Assembly: GCF_001673315.1 (NCBI RefSeq)
Contig: NZ_LZLQ01000100.1
Coordinates: 51,544-115,543 of the forward strand
Source: Mycobacterium asiaticum
GTDB taxonomy: Bacteria; Actinomycetota; Actinomycetes; Mycobacteriales; Mycobacteriaceae
Length of the DNA: 64,000 nucleotides
Direction: 5' to 3'
Both the position numbers and the translations under genes were made by a program. Below are positions 19,519 through 27,104 of the stretch, piece after piece (position 1 is the stretch's first letter; the number at the start of each line of letters is the position of its first letter). Under the pieces are notes generated by a model, which was not told where the DNA came from, did no database searches, and was given only the letters and a program-made list of their open reading frames with translations.

Positions 19519-20564
19519 AGCTGGCGAACCAGCTCGATCGCGCGGCCTAGCGTCGAGAGCCTGGCATCGAGCGTCTCACCCGCGGGATAGAGCCGTACCG
19601 TGTCCACGCCCGCGTCGCGCCATACCGCCAGGCGCGCCCGGACCATCTCCTCGGTGCCGATCAGGGTGGTGGCCAGCACCATGTCGTCGGTAACCAGCGC
19701 GGCCGCCCCGGTACGGTCCCCGGCATGCCACCGTTCCCGCACCGCCGCGGCAGCATCGCTCCAGCCCTGCCGGCTGTAGGCCTGGTTGTAATAGTTCGTG
19801 CTGGCCGAACCCATACCGCCGAGGCTGAACGCCAGCTCCGACTTGCGGGCGGCAAGCATGTCACGCAAGGTGTCTTCGTCGTCGGCAAAGGCAACTTCGG
19901 CGCCCTGACAGATGTCGATGTCGGAGCGGTTGCGCCCGGCGGCGGCCAGTCCCTCGTCCAGATGGGCGAAGTAGGCCGTCTCGGCGCCCTCGGGAACGAA
20001 ACTGGTGCCCAGCCACCCGTCAGCGAGCTGCCCGGTCAACCGCAGCATGGCCGGCGACAGGGTGGCCAGATAGAGCGGAATCCGGTGTTCGGGCCGTGTC
20101 GACAATCGCATCGGCACTGCCTCGCCGCCGGGCCGGGGAATGTGAATCTGCTTGCCGGAGTAGGAGATTTTGCCACCGGCGAATGCCTGACGGATGACCT
20201 CGACAGTCTCGCGTACCCGGACGAGCGGCTTGGCGAACGGCACGCCGTGCAAGCCTTCGATCACCTGAGGACCCGAGGCGCCCAGACCGAGCAGGAACCG
20301 GCCACCCGAGAGGTTGGACAGGGTGATCGCGGTTTGGGCGACGAGGACCGCCGAGCGGATACCGACTTGGATCACGCCGGAACCGAGCAGCATCCGATCG
20401 GTGCGGGCCGCGAGGTGACCCAGCACCGACGGAGCGTCGGCGCCCCACGCTTCGGCCACCCAGCACACGTCCAGGCCCATTCGCTCCGACTCGACGACGA
20501 AGTCGATGGTCTCTCGTGCGGCGTGGCCTGCGGACAGTTCGACGGTCGTCGCGGTCCGCATCAC
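19515..20564 (-). CDS. Luciferase-like monooxygenase, probably F420-dependent
   Basis: A 349-residue LLM-superfamily TIM barrel: GLDVCWVAEAWGADAPSVLGHLAARTDRMLLGSGVIQV, then GGRFLLGLGASGPQVIEGLHG. This form resembles the mycobacterial F420-dependent class of LLM proteins. The start is GTG-ATG; GTG at 20564 overlaps the upstream SRPBCC stop by 4 bases. It overlaps the DUF1214 gene tail to tail by 4 bases. The substrate is unknown. Confidence 0.88.
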   Translation of the reverse strand: MMRTATTVELSAGHAARETIDFVVESERMGLDVCWVAEAWGADAPSVLGHLAARTDRMLLGSGVIQVGIRSAVLVAQTAITLSNLSGGRFLLGLGASGPQVIEGLHGVPFAKPLVRVRETVEVIRQAFAGGKISYSGKQIHIPRPGGEAVPMRLSTRPEHRIPLYLATLSPAMLRLTGQLADGWLGTSFVPEGAETAYFAHLDEGLAAAGRNRSDIDICQGAEVAFADDEDTLRDMLAARKSELAFSLGGMGSASTNYYNQAYSRQGWSDAAAAVRERWHAGDRTGAAALVTDDMVLATTLIGTEEMVRARLAVWRDAGVDTVRLYPAGETLDARLSTLGRAIELVRQL

Positions 20565-21091
20565 CGCACCCCGTGCTCGGCCAGCCTCTTGATCGCCGCC
20601 AACGTCTTGTCGATGGCGGCTTCGAATTCCCGTAGCCGCACGAACACGATCTTCTGCTCCTTGTCGGGCATCGCGTCGATGGCGGTCGACAACCCGGATC
20701 GGCCCGGACCTAGCTGCGTCCAGAACGACAGCGCGGTGCCGCCGTCCCTGGGTGCCAGGCGGAACCGCCAGATTGCCGCCGGATGGTCGGGTTCTCCCAC
20801 CGCCCAGGCGAATTCGCGGGGCTGGTCACAGGAAATGATCTGTGACGTGGTGCTCCACCGTCCGAATGCGTCGTGCTCGTTGTGCCCCACGAACCGGGAT
20901 CCGAGTTGCGGGCCGGTGGCACCGTCCAGCCACTCGACCGCCAGCAACTCGTTGCTGAGGCTCGGCATCAGCTCGATGTCGGAAACCAGATCCCAAACAC
21001 GATGTTGATCGGCATCAATCCACGTCGCGGCCTCTACCGTTGGCGTGTCCGAATAACGTGCGCCGGTCCACTGCACCCAGCCATTGTCCAC
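20561..21091 (-). CDS. SRPBCC (START/polyketide-cyclase fold) family protein
   Basis: A 176-residue SRPBCC protein: TVEAATWIDADQHRVWDLVSDIELMPSLSNELLAVEWLDG, then LGSRFVGHNEHDAFGRWSTTSQI and WRFRLAPRDGGTALSFWTQLGPG. This fold binds hydrophobic ligands. GTG 21091 is preceded by an in-frame TTG at 21094. It is coupled to the luciferase-like gene, so the two probably handle the same ligand. Confidence 0.84.
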   Translation of the reverse strand: MDNGWVQWTGARYSDTPTVEAATWIDADQHRVWDLVSDIELMPSLSNELLAVEWLDGATGPQLGSRFVGHNEHDAFGRWSTTSQIISCDQPREFAWAVGEPDHPAAIWRFRLAPRDGGTALSFWTQLGPGRSGLSTAIDAMPDKEQKIVFVRLREFEAAIDKTLAAIKRLAEHGVR

Positions 21092-21120
21092 CAAAAATGA
21101 CGCCGAGTCTGCGTCCAGGG

Positions 21121-21150
21121 TGACCCGATGTCACCCGATGTCACCCGATG
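21121..21150. repeat. Short tandem repeat, three 10-base units
   Basis: TCACCCGATG is repeated three times with one base change in the first unit. It lies in the 116-base gap between the desaturase stop and the SRPBCC start. Flanking CAGGGTG (21116-21122) and CACCCTG (21162-21168) form an inverted repeat around the array. Confidence 0.75.
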
Positions 21151-21207
21151 TCTAAGTGACACACCCTGAATGCAGTCTCGGCGCCATCGGCGCAGGCTCA
21201 TTGCGCG

Positions 21208-22314
21208 TTACGCGGCCACCAACTCCAATTCCGCGGGCGCGGTGGCTTTGCGCCGCAACGGCCAGCTGTCAGGAACGGCGAGCCGCACGATCTTGCGAAC
21301 CACGGTGCCGAACTGCTTGAGCAGTGGACCCTTGTTGTAAGGAATGCCGTAGCGCTCGCAGATCTCCTGCACTTCGGGCGCAATCTTGGGGTACCGGCGG
21401 GCCGGCATGTCCGGGAACAGGTGATGCTCGATCTGGTGCGACAGGTTGCCGGACAACACATGGAAGAGATCGCCGCCGGTCAGGTTCGCCGAACCGAGCA
21501 CCTGGCGGAAATACCACTGACCGCGAGTCTCGTCCTTGGTCTCCTCGATGGTGAATTCCTGGGTGCCGTCCGGGAAGTGGCCGCAGAAAATGATCATGTA
21601 CGACCACACATTGCGCATCAGGTTAGCGGTGAGATTGCCGGTGAAGACGAACGGTGCGAACGGCCCAGCCAGCAACGGGAACGCGACGTAGTCCTTGAGT
21701 GACTGCCGACGCGTCTTCTTCCAGATCTCCTTCAAAGTGTCGCGCTTGTCGCGCAGGCTGATCTCACCGGAGGCTATGCGCTCGGTTTCCATCTCGTGCA
21801 GCGCGACGCCGTACTGGAACAGCACCATGAGCAGGAAGGCCCAGGCCGGGTTGCCCAGGAAGTACGGCTTCCACTTCTGGTCTTCACTCATCCGCAGGAT
21901 GCCGTAGCCGATGTCGCGGTCCATCCCCACGATGTTGGTGTGGGTGTGGTGCATGTAGTTGTGCGAGTGCCGCCACTGGTCGGCTGGGCAGGCGGTGTCC
22001 CATTCGAAATCGCGGCCGGAGATCGTCGGGTCCCGCATCCAGTCGTACTGGCCGTGCATGACGTTGTGGCCGATCTCCATGTTGTCCATGATCTTGGCGA
22101 TACCCAGCATGCCGGTGCCCAACAGCCAGGCCGGCGGCAGGAACAGCAGCGCGCGGCCACCGACTTCCAGCGCTCGCTGTGTCTTGATCATGCGACGGAT
22201 GTACTCGGCGTCCTCCTCGCCCAGGTCTGCCATCTCGCGTTCCTTGATGGCGTCGAGTTCGCGGCCGAAGGCGTCGGCCTGGTCTTTGGTCAGGGTGATC
22301 TTTTTCTGGGCCAT
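21208..22314 (-). CDS. Membrane fatty acyl-CoA desaturase (DesA3-like)
   Basis: A 368-residue membrane desaturase with three His boxes: HNVMH at 83-87, HSHNYMHH at about 116-123 and QIEHH near 305. Hydrophobic segments lie near residues 53-75 and 160-230. It introduces a double bond into acyl chains using electrons from a ferredoxin-reductase partner. The partner gene lies 27 bases upstream on the same strand. AGGGAG precedes the ATG. In M. tuberculosis the comparable pair is Rv3230c-Rv3229c (desA3), at a different place, so this is probably a second copy. Confidence 0.93.
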   Translation of the reverse strand: MAQKKITLTKDQADAFGRELDAIKEREMADLGEEDAEYIRRMIKTQRALEVGGRALLFLPPAWLLGTGMLGIAKIMDNMEIGHNVMHGQYDWMRDPTISGRDFEWDTACPADQWRHSHNYMHHTHTNIVGMDRDIGYGILRMSEDQKWKPYFLGNPAWAFLLMVLFQYGVALHEMETERIASGEISLRDKRDTLKEIWKKTRRQSLKDYVAFPLLAGPFAPFVFTGNLTANLMRNVWSYMIIFCGHFPDGTQEFTIEETKDETRGQWYFRQVLGSANLTGGDLFHVLSGNLSHQIEHHLFPDMPARRYPKIAPEVQEICERYGIPYNKGPLLKQFGTVVRKIVRLAVPDSWPLRRKATAPAELELVAA

Positions 22315-22341
22315 TATTTTTCTCCCTACGTTTTGGGGTTG

Positions 22342-23427
22342 TTAGAGAGCAATCTCGACGTCGCCGACGGGCACGGTGACGCAAATCTGCACGTTCTCGT
22401 CCGGTGCGGTGGACACGGCACCGGTCACCAGGTTGCGCACGGTGCCGGAAGTCTTCCGTCGCGTGCAGGTGTGGCAGATGCCCATCCGGCACCCGTTCTC
22501 CGGCTTCAACCCGGCCGCTTCGGCCTGTTCCAGCAGCGGGCGCCCGTCGTCGACAACGTCGACCCTGCTGTCGGCGAAGCTCACCCGCCCGCCAGTGGGA
22601 TTGGCCGGCGCTTCGATCACGGGCGGCACGAAACTTTCGGTGAACACGTTTTCACAGTGCTGCCGGACGGCCTCGACCAAAGGGGTTGGCCCGCAGACGA
22701 AAACCGCGTCCGGGGATTCCATCGCGGCCGCCAGGTGGTCTGCCCCGAAGCGGCCCTGCAGGTCGCCGTCACCGGATCGGGTGTAGCCGTGCAGTACCCG
22801 TACCCCGCGCATTCCGGCCAGCTCCTCGCGATAGCACGCCTCTTCTTGGGTGCGCGCGTAGTGCACGAACGCGATCTCGCCCCGGCGGAATCGCACGTGC
22901 TGCTCGGCGACCAGGGTGCGCAGCATCGCCATGACCGGCGTGATGCCACTGCCTCCGCCCACGAACAGGATCCGCTTGGGCCGGTGAACCGGCAGCACGA
23001 AGTCGCCACCGACGCCGTCCAGGCCGACCACCATGCCGCGACGAGCGCGCTCGTACAGGTAGGTCGAGACCAGGCCGCCGTCGTGGACGCCGACGGTCAG
23101 CTCGAGTTGCGTGCTGCCTTCGACGTTGGCCGGCGAGTAGCACCGGGAGTACTTACGGCCGTCGATCTCGACCGTGACGTTGACGAACTGCCCGGCCTTG
23201 ACGGTGTGACCTTCAGTGAACGCCGCGTTCGGGGCCAGCGTCAGGGTGACGCTGCGGGGGGTGGTGCGGCGAACGTCGACCACCTTGGCGCGCGCCTCAC
23301 CCGCTGTCCAGGTCGGCGTCACAAGCTCGGTGTACCGGTCGACGCCGTGCGGCCCGGTGAGCAGATCGATAAGGTCGGAACTCAGGACCCGCTTCGCGAT
23401 CGTCCGAGTGAAAGTTTGAGTGAACAT
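22342..23427 (-). CDS. Ferredoxin reductase with C-terminal 2Fe-2S domain (desaturase electron donor)
   Basis: A 361-residue one-component reductase. The FAD domain carries RCYSPAN (RxYS motif), the NAD(P)H domain FVGGGSGITPVMAML, and the C-terminal plant-type ferredoxin domain CRMGICHTC plus a distal Cys for the 2Fe-2S centre. It resembles Rv3230c, the redox partner of DesA3 (from memory). On the minus strand TTGACC at 23458-23463 and AACGGT 18 bases on could form the promoter. The ATG lies in an imperfect GTGAAC-N4-GTACAC repeat. Confidence 0.93.
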   Translation of the reverse strand: MFTQTFTRTIAKRVLSSDLIDLLTGPHGVDRYTELVTPTWTAGEARAKVVDVRRTTPRSVTLTLAPNAAFTEGHTVKAGQFVNVTVEIDGRKYSRCYSPANVEGSTQLELTVGVHDGGLVSTYLYERARRGMVVGLDGVGGDFVLPVHRPKRILFVGGGSGITPVMAMLRTLVAEQHVRFRRGEIAFVHYARTQEEACYREELAGMRGVRVLHGYTRSGDGDLQGRFGADHLAAAMESPDAVFVCGPTPLVEAVRQHCENVFTESFVPPVIEAPANPTGGRVSFADSRVDVVDDGRPLLEQAEAAGLKPENGCRMGICHTCTRRKTSGTVRNLVTGAVSTAPDENVQICVTVPVGDVEIAL

Positions 23428-23502
23428 GTGTACACCGTTGCATCGTTATGCGCAGGTGGTCAAGGGTTTCGACGGCTCTGTGTTACGGTTCACATAGTGA
23501 AC
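23420..23502. promoter_or_regulatory. Divergent promoter with GTTCAC/GTGAAC operators and a leaderless start
   Basis: GTTCAC-ATA-GTGAAC, a perfect 15-base inverted repeat, is at 23488-23502 and includes the GTG start of the TetR gene. A weaker site, GTGAAC-ATGT-GTACAC, is at 23420-23435 over the reductase start. TACGGT (TANNNT -10 type) at 23484-23489 is 7 bases before the GTG, as expected for a leaderless mycobacterial transcript. Repressor bound here would block both directions. Confidence 0.6.
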
Positions 23503-24195
23503 AGTCGTACTCCTAGCTCACATGCGCGACGATCGGCCCAGGACAGGGCCCGTGATTCGCGTAGTTCTAACGGCCGGGAGAGCCCGTCGCGGGAGGAACG
23601 CAAGGAAGCGACGAGGCGCGCAATCATCGCCGCCGCACTCAAGGCGCTCAACGACCGCAGCTTCAGCGGGCTGAGCCTGCGTGAGGTGACGCGCGAGGCC
23701 GGGATCGTGCCCGCGGCTTTCTACCGGCACTTCGAGTCAATGGAGGCGCTCGGCCTAGTGCTGATCGATGAGTCATTCCGCAGCCTGCGCGATACATTGC
23801 GCGGAGCCCGCGCTGGCAAGCTGGACCCGAACCGGGTGATCGAATCATCGGTGGAAATTCTGATCGGCAGCGTGGCCGAGCAGCGGGAGCACTGGCGTTT
23901 CATCTCCCGCGAACGGTCGACCGGCGTTTCGGTGCTGCGTTATGCGATTCGCACCGAGATTCGACTGCTCACTTCCGAGTTGGCCACCGACCTCGCGCGT
24001 TTCCCGCGGCTCAACGAGTGGAGCACCGAGGACCTCAACGTGCTGGCGAGCCTATTCGTCAACGCCATGATCGTCATCGCCGAAGCCATCGAGGACGCCC
24101 AGAGCGCCGAAGGACTGCAGGATATTCACCGGATCGCGGTCAAGCAGCTGCGCATGATCGCTATCGGCGTCGCCGGGTGGAAAAGCAGTCCCTGA
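23497..24195 (+). CDS. TetR family regulator of the desaturase locus (DesT/FabR-like by context)
   Basis: A 232-residue TetR protein. A Ser/Arg-rich tail of about 30 residues precedes REERKEATRRAIIAAALKALNDRSFSGLSLREVTREAGIVPAAFYRHFESMEALGLVLIDE, which contains the helix-turn-helix. The PAAFYRHF form is shared with FabR/DesT-type regulators that sense acyl-CoA saturation. The divergent desaturase-reductase pair makes that role likely. GTG 23497 was chosen because a -10 element and an operator are centred on it. Function is inferred from context. Confidence 0.85.
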   Translation: MNSRTPSSHARRSAQDRARDSRSSNGRESPSREERKEATRRAIIAAALKALNDRSFSGLSLREVTREAGIVPAAFYRHFESMEALGLVLIDESFRSLRDTLRGARAGKLDPNRVIESSVEILIGSVAEQREHWRFISRERSTGVSVLRYAIRTEIRLLTSELATDLARFPRLNEWSTEDLNVLASLFVNAMIVIAEAIEDAQSAEGLQDIHRIAVKQLRMIAIGVAGWKSSP

Positions 24196-24552
24196 TTACT
24201 CGTCGACCACTTGAAAGAGGGAGTCGCCGTCTTCGGGTGCACCGTCGATCTGGCCCCGATGGGCGCGCCCGACACCGTCGTCGGGGACCCCGGTGGTGGC
24301 GGACCCCTCGGTGACGTCCGGCTCCTCGGCGGCAAGTCGCGCGTCGAGCGGTTCCCCCTCACGTTCTTCGCGCGCCGTCATGCCGAATTTGTCGGCCCCG
24401 CTCCAGCCCTCGGGCGGATCGACGACGACGTCGCCGTCGTCATTGAGAAGTTCGTCGGAGTCGGTCGACTCTTCCGCGTTCAAGGTATCGCCCGGTCCAC
24501 CTTCCTCCGGGACGTCCGCGCCATCGACAGAACCTGCATCATCGGTAGCCAT
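24196..24552 (-). CDS. Acidic DUF5709-like protein of unknown function
   Basis: A 118-residue, strongly acidic, low-complexity protein. The conserved core reads DPPEGWSGADKFGMTAREEREGEPLDARLAAEEPD, followed by HRGQIDGAPEDGDSLFQVVDE at the C-terminus. This matches the DUF5709 pattern of actinobacteria as I recall it. It has no membrane segment, Cys or catalytic motif and is probably partly disordered. It abuts the TetR gene tail to tail. Codon choice looks typical for the region. Confidence 0.8.
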   Translation of the reverse strand: MATDDAGSVDGADVPEEGGPGDTLNAEESTDSDELLNDDGDVVVDPPEGWSGADKFGMTAREEREGEPLDARLAAEEPDVTEGSATTGVPDDGVGRAHRGQIDGAPEDGDSLFQVVDE

Positions 24553-24591
24553 GCGCCACGGTTGCCCGCAAGGTCTGAGGGCTAAACCCGC

Positions 24592-25353
24592 TCAGACCGA
24601 CAGCGGATAGCCGCCGCTGACCTTCAGGGTCTCGCCGGTGATGAAGGACGCCTCGTCCGAGCACAGATACAACATGGCCGCCACGACGTCGTCCATGGTG
24701 CAGATCCGGTGCACCAGCTGCAGTTCCTCGACGTACCCGTCGATCAGGGACCGCGGCACGTCGGCAAGTGCGCTTTGGGTGTTGGTCAGCCCCGGCGCGA
24801 GCGCGTTGACGCGAATCAGATCGGGCGACAACTCGGCGGCGAAGGCAACGGTCAAGCCCCGCACCGCCAGCTTGGACACCCCGTACGGGGTCCCGCTGAG
24901 GAAACCCGCGGTCGAGGACATGTTGATCACCACCCCGCCGCCGCGGTCACGCATCGAATCACGGCACGCCAGAGTGCAATTGACCACACCCATGATGTTT
25001 ACGTCGAACATTGCACGCAGGTCGTCGCGGGACAGCACGCCGAACGGCTGGTTGTACTTCATCAGATGACGGCCGGCGTTGTTGATGAGAAGGTCTATGC
25101 CGCCGAGCTTTTCGACGACGGTGTCGACGGCTCGGTCCACCTGGCGCTCGTCCGCGACATCGCACGGCACCGCGATCGCCCGTGCACCGGTCGCGGTCAA
25201 TTCCGCCACGGTTCGCTGTGCGCCGTCCATATCGATCTCAGCAATCGCCACATCGGCCCCCTCGGCGGCCAGGGCCCGGGCGAATGCTTGCCCGAGACCC
25301 ACGGCTCCGCCGGTGATTAACGCGATTTTGTTCGCGAATCGCGGTGCGGTCAT
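24592..25353 (-). CDS. Short-chain dehydrogenase/reductase
   Basis: A 253-residue classical SDR: TGGAVGLGQAFARAL (TGxxxGxG), NNAGRH, catalytic Ser in MSSTAGF and YGVSK (YxxxK). The C-terminus VSGGYPLSV is also typical. ATG 25353 overlaps the acetyltransferase stop by 4 bases, so it is downstream in that operon. The substrate is unknown. Confidence 0.9.
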   Translation of the reverse strand: MTAPRFANKIALITGGAVGLGQAFARALAAEGADVAIAEIDMDGAQRTVAELTATGARAIAVPCDVADERQVDRAVDTVVEKLGGIDLLINNAGRHLMKYNQPFGVLSRDDLRAMFDVNIMGVVNCTLACRDSMRDRGGGVVINMSSTAGFLSGTPYGVSKLAVRGLTVAFAAELSPDLIRVNALAPGLTNTQSALADVPRSLIDGYVEELQLVHRICTMDDVVAAMLYLCSDEASFITGETLKVSGGYPLSV

Positions 25354-25955
25354 CGCGGGTCCCGCCACATCGGCCACAGCGTCGGCCCGCCGCCGGGGAC
25401 CACGATCTCACCGGTGACCCGGAAGCCGAAACGCTCGTAGTAGGGCACGTTTTCGGGTTTGCTGGATTCGAGGTAGGCCGGGCAGTATTCCGCGTCGCAA
25501 CGGTCCAGCCGAGACCGCATCAGCACCTGCCCGAAGCCACGGCCGCGCACCGCGGGATCGCTGCCTATCACCGCGAGATACCAATGCGGCTCCTCGGGAT
25601 GATTGCGTTTCATCAACTCCTGAAGCTCCCGCCCCTTCGCCGCCTGGAATCCGAAAACCCGCAGGAAGGTCGGGGTTTGCGCCAACTGGGCGCGGCGCGA
25701 TTCCTGCCATCGATTCGGCGGATCCCACAAGGCGGCCGCACCGATCTCAGGACCGTCGCACGCCACTTCCACGCCGCCGGCGCCCAGGTGATGGTGGCGC
25801 GTCATGGTCGCGAACAACCGCGCCAGATGCGCCCGTCGCGCATCGGCGTCGGGCAGTAACCACAGCGCGACCGGATCGTCGAAGAACGCCCGGCCCAAGG
25901 TGCGTCCCAACTCGCGGACATCGGCTCGCTGGGCGGCGCGGGTATGTGGGGTCAT
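25350..25955 (-). CDS. GNAT family N-acetyltransferase
   Basis: A 201-residue GNAT protein. The acetyl-CoA-binding motif is AVIGSDPAVRGRGFGQVLMRSRL (RGRGFG), followed by LESSKPENVPYYERFGFRVTGEI, the usual C-terminal GNAT pattern. The ATG at 25955 gives exactly the length I recall for Rv0133; longer forms from upstream are less likely. The acceptor is unknown. The coupled SDR downstream is not in M. tuberculosis at this position. Confidence 0.88.
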   Translation of the reverse strand: MTPHTRAAQRADVRELGRTLGRAFFDDPVALWLLPDADARRAHLARLFATMTRHHHLGAGGVEVACDGPEIGAAALWDPPNRWQESRRAQLAQTPTFLRVFGFQAAKGRELQELMKRNHPEEPHWYLAVIGSDPAVRGRGFGQVLMRSRLDRCDAEYCPAYLESSKPENVPYYERFGFRVTGEIVVPGGGPTLWPMWRDPR

Positions 25956-26284
25956 CTTGCTCAGGCTAGTAGGTGGTCCGGCACAGGTCCCACCACATCG
26001 GCACCTCCGGCGCACCGCGATCTTCACCAGTCACGGTGCAGCCAAAGTTGCGTGGTACGAGACATATTCGGTTTGGCTGCTTCGCGGTAGGCACACAGGA
26101 CGGGGTCTCGCGACTATCCAGCCCGAACCCGTGTCTGCTCAGGCCCGGTTTTGATCCGATAGCGGGAACACATTCGCGCAAATGCGCTCACTAGCAACGG
26201 TTTTCGCACCCTTGGTGACAGCCGGCCGATGTCGGTTAGGATGGGCGTCGGCACGTTGGGGCGGATAGCCGAAGGGGACGAGCC
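25956..26284. other. Intergenic region of 329 bases, no gene seen
   Basis: This space lies between the divergent acetyltransferase and GAF-ANTAR genes and must hold both promoters. I see no convincing coding frame or tandem repeat. Where M. tuberculosis carries fgd2 (Rv0132c), nothing related is present here. Confidence 0.6.
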
Positions 26285-26989
26285 GTGCGACGGGACATCG
26301 GGCTACTCCACAACCGAATCGCGGGATTGGCGCGTGAGCTGCACGACAGACCGGGCGCGGACAGCCAGGACGTCATTGACCGCTTGGTATTCGCAGCGAC
26401 ACAGACGATTCCCGGTGCGCAGTACAGCGGCCTTACTGTCATCTCCCGGCACGGCGAGGTGCAGACGCAGGCGAGCACCCACCGTTGGCCGGTATATCTC
26501 GACGAGATTCAACAGCGCTACGGCGAAGGGCCGTGCTTGAGCGCCGCGTCGGAACACCACACGGTGCGGGTCGACAACCTCGCGACCGAGAAACGTTGGC
26601 CGAAGTATCAGCAAACCGCGCTCGAGGAGACCCCGATTCGCTCGATTCTCTCGTTCGAGTTGTTCACCAGCAACCACACATTGGGCGCGCTGAACATTTA
26701 CGCAGAGGCACCTCGGGCATTCGACCGCGAGGCCGGTGAAATCGGCGTCGTCTTCGCGACTCACGCGGCGCTGGCCTGGGACAGCGTCCGCCGGGAGCAC
26801 AACTTTCGCAGCGCCCTGGCCAGCCGAGATCTCATCGGCCAGGCGAAGGGCATACTGATGCAGCGATTCGACGTCGATGCCGTCCAGGCCTTCGATCTTC
26901 TGAAACGGCTCTCCCAAGAATCCAATACGCCCCTGGTCGAAATCGCGCGTGCGGTCATCGAATTCCGCAAAGACCTCGCCGAGAGCTGA
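26285..26989 (+). CDS. GAF-ANTAR domain RNA-binding antiterminator-type regulator
   Basis: A 234-residue protein. The N-terminal two-thirds is a GAF sensor domain: VIDRLVFAATQTIPGAQYSGLTVIS, then YGEGPCLSAA and LSFELF. The C-terminus is an ANTAR domain from about residue 178: SRDLIGQAKGILMQRFDVDAVQAFDLLKRLSQESN. ANTAR proteins bind paired hexaloop hairpins in nascent RNA and prevent termination. The start is GTG. No histidine kinase is adjacent, and the GAF domain probably provides the signal input. The RNA target is unknown. Confidence 0.92.
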   Translation: MRRDIGLLHNRIAGLARELHDRPGADSQDVIDRLVFAATQTIPGAQYSGLTVISRHGEVQTQASTHRWPVYLDEIQQRYGEGPCLSAASEHHTVRVDNLATEKRWPKYQQTALEETPIRSILSFELFTSNHTLGALNIYAEAPRAFDREAGEIGVVFATHAALAWDSVRREHNFRSALASRDLIGQAKGILMQRFDVDAVQAFDLLKRLSQESNTPLVEIARAVIEFRKDLAES

Positions 26990-27104
26990 GAAGTCGAACC
27001 GGCCGTCGAGCGGCTGCGCAGGAACGCGTTGGCCGAGACGCATACGATGGTGTCGCTCCTTCAACGATGCCGGTGCCGCGGTGCACCGGGGAACGGTGCC
27101 GACG

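Noticed and set aside
21796..24195. A 799-codon open frame on the plus strand antisense to the desaturase and reductase genes
   Set aside because: Only its last 232 codons (from 23497) form a recognisable protein, the TetR regulator. The earlier part mirrors two well-supported genes and is an effect of high GC.
26990..27104. ANTAR-target paired hexaloop RNA before fadE1
   Set aside because: I found short stems around 27004-27030, but not two hairpins with six-base A1/G4 loops; a covariance search would be needed.
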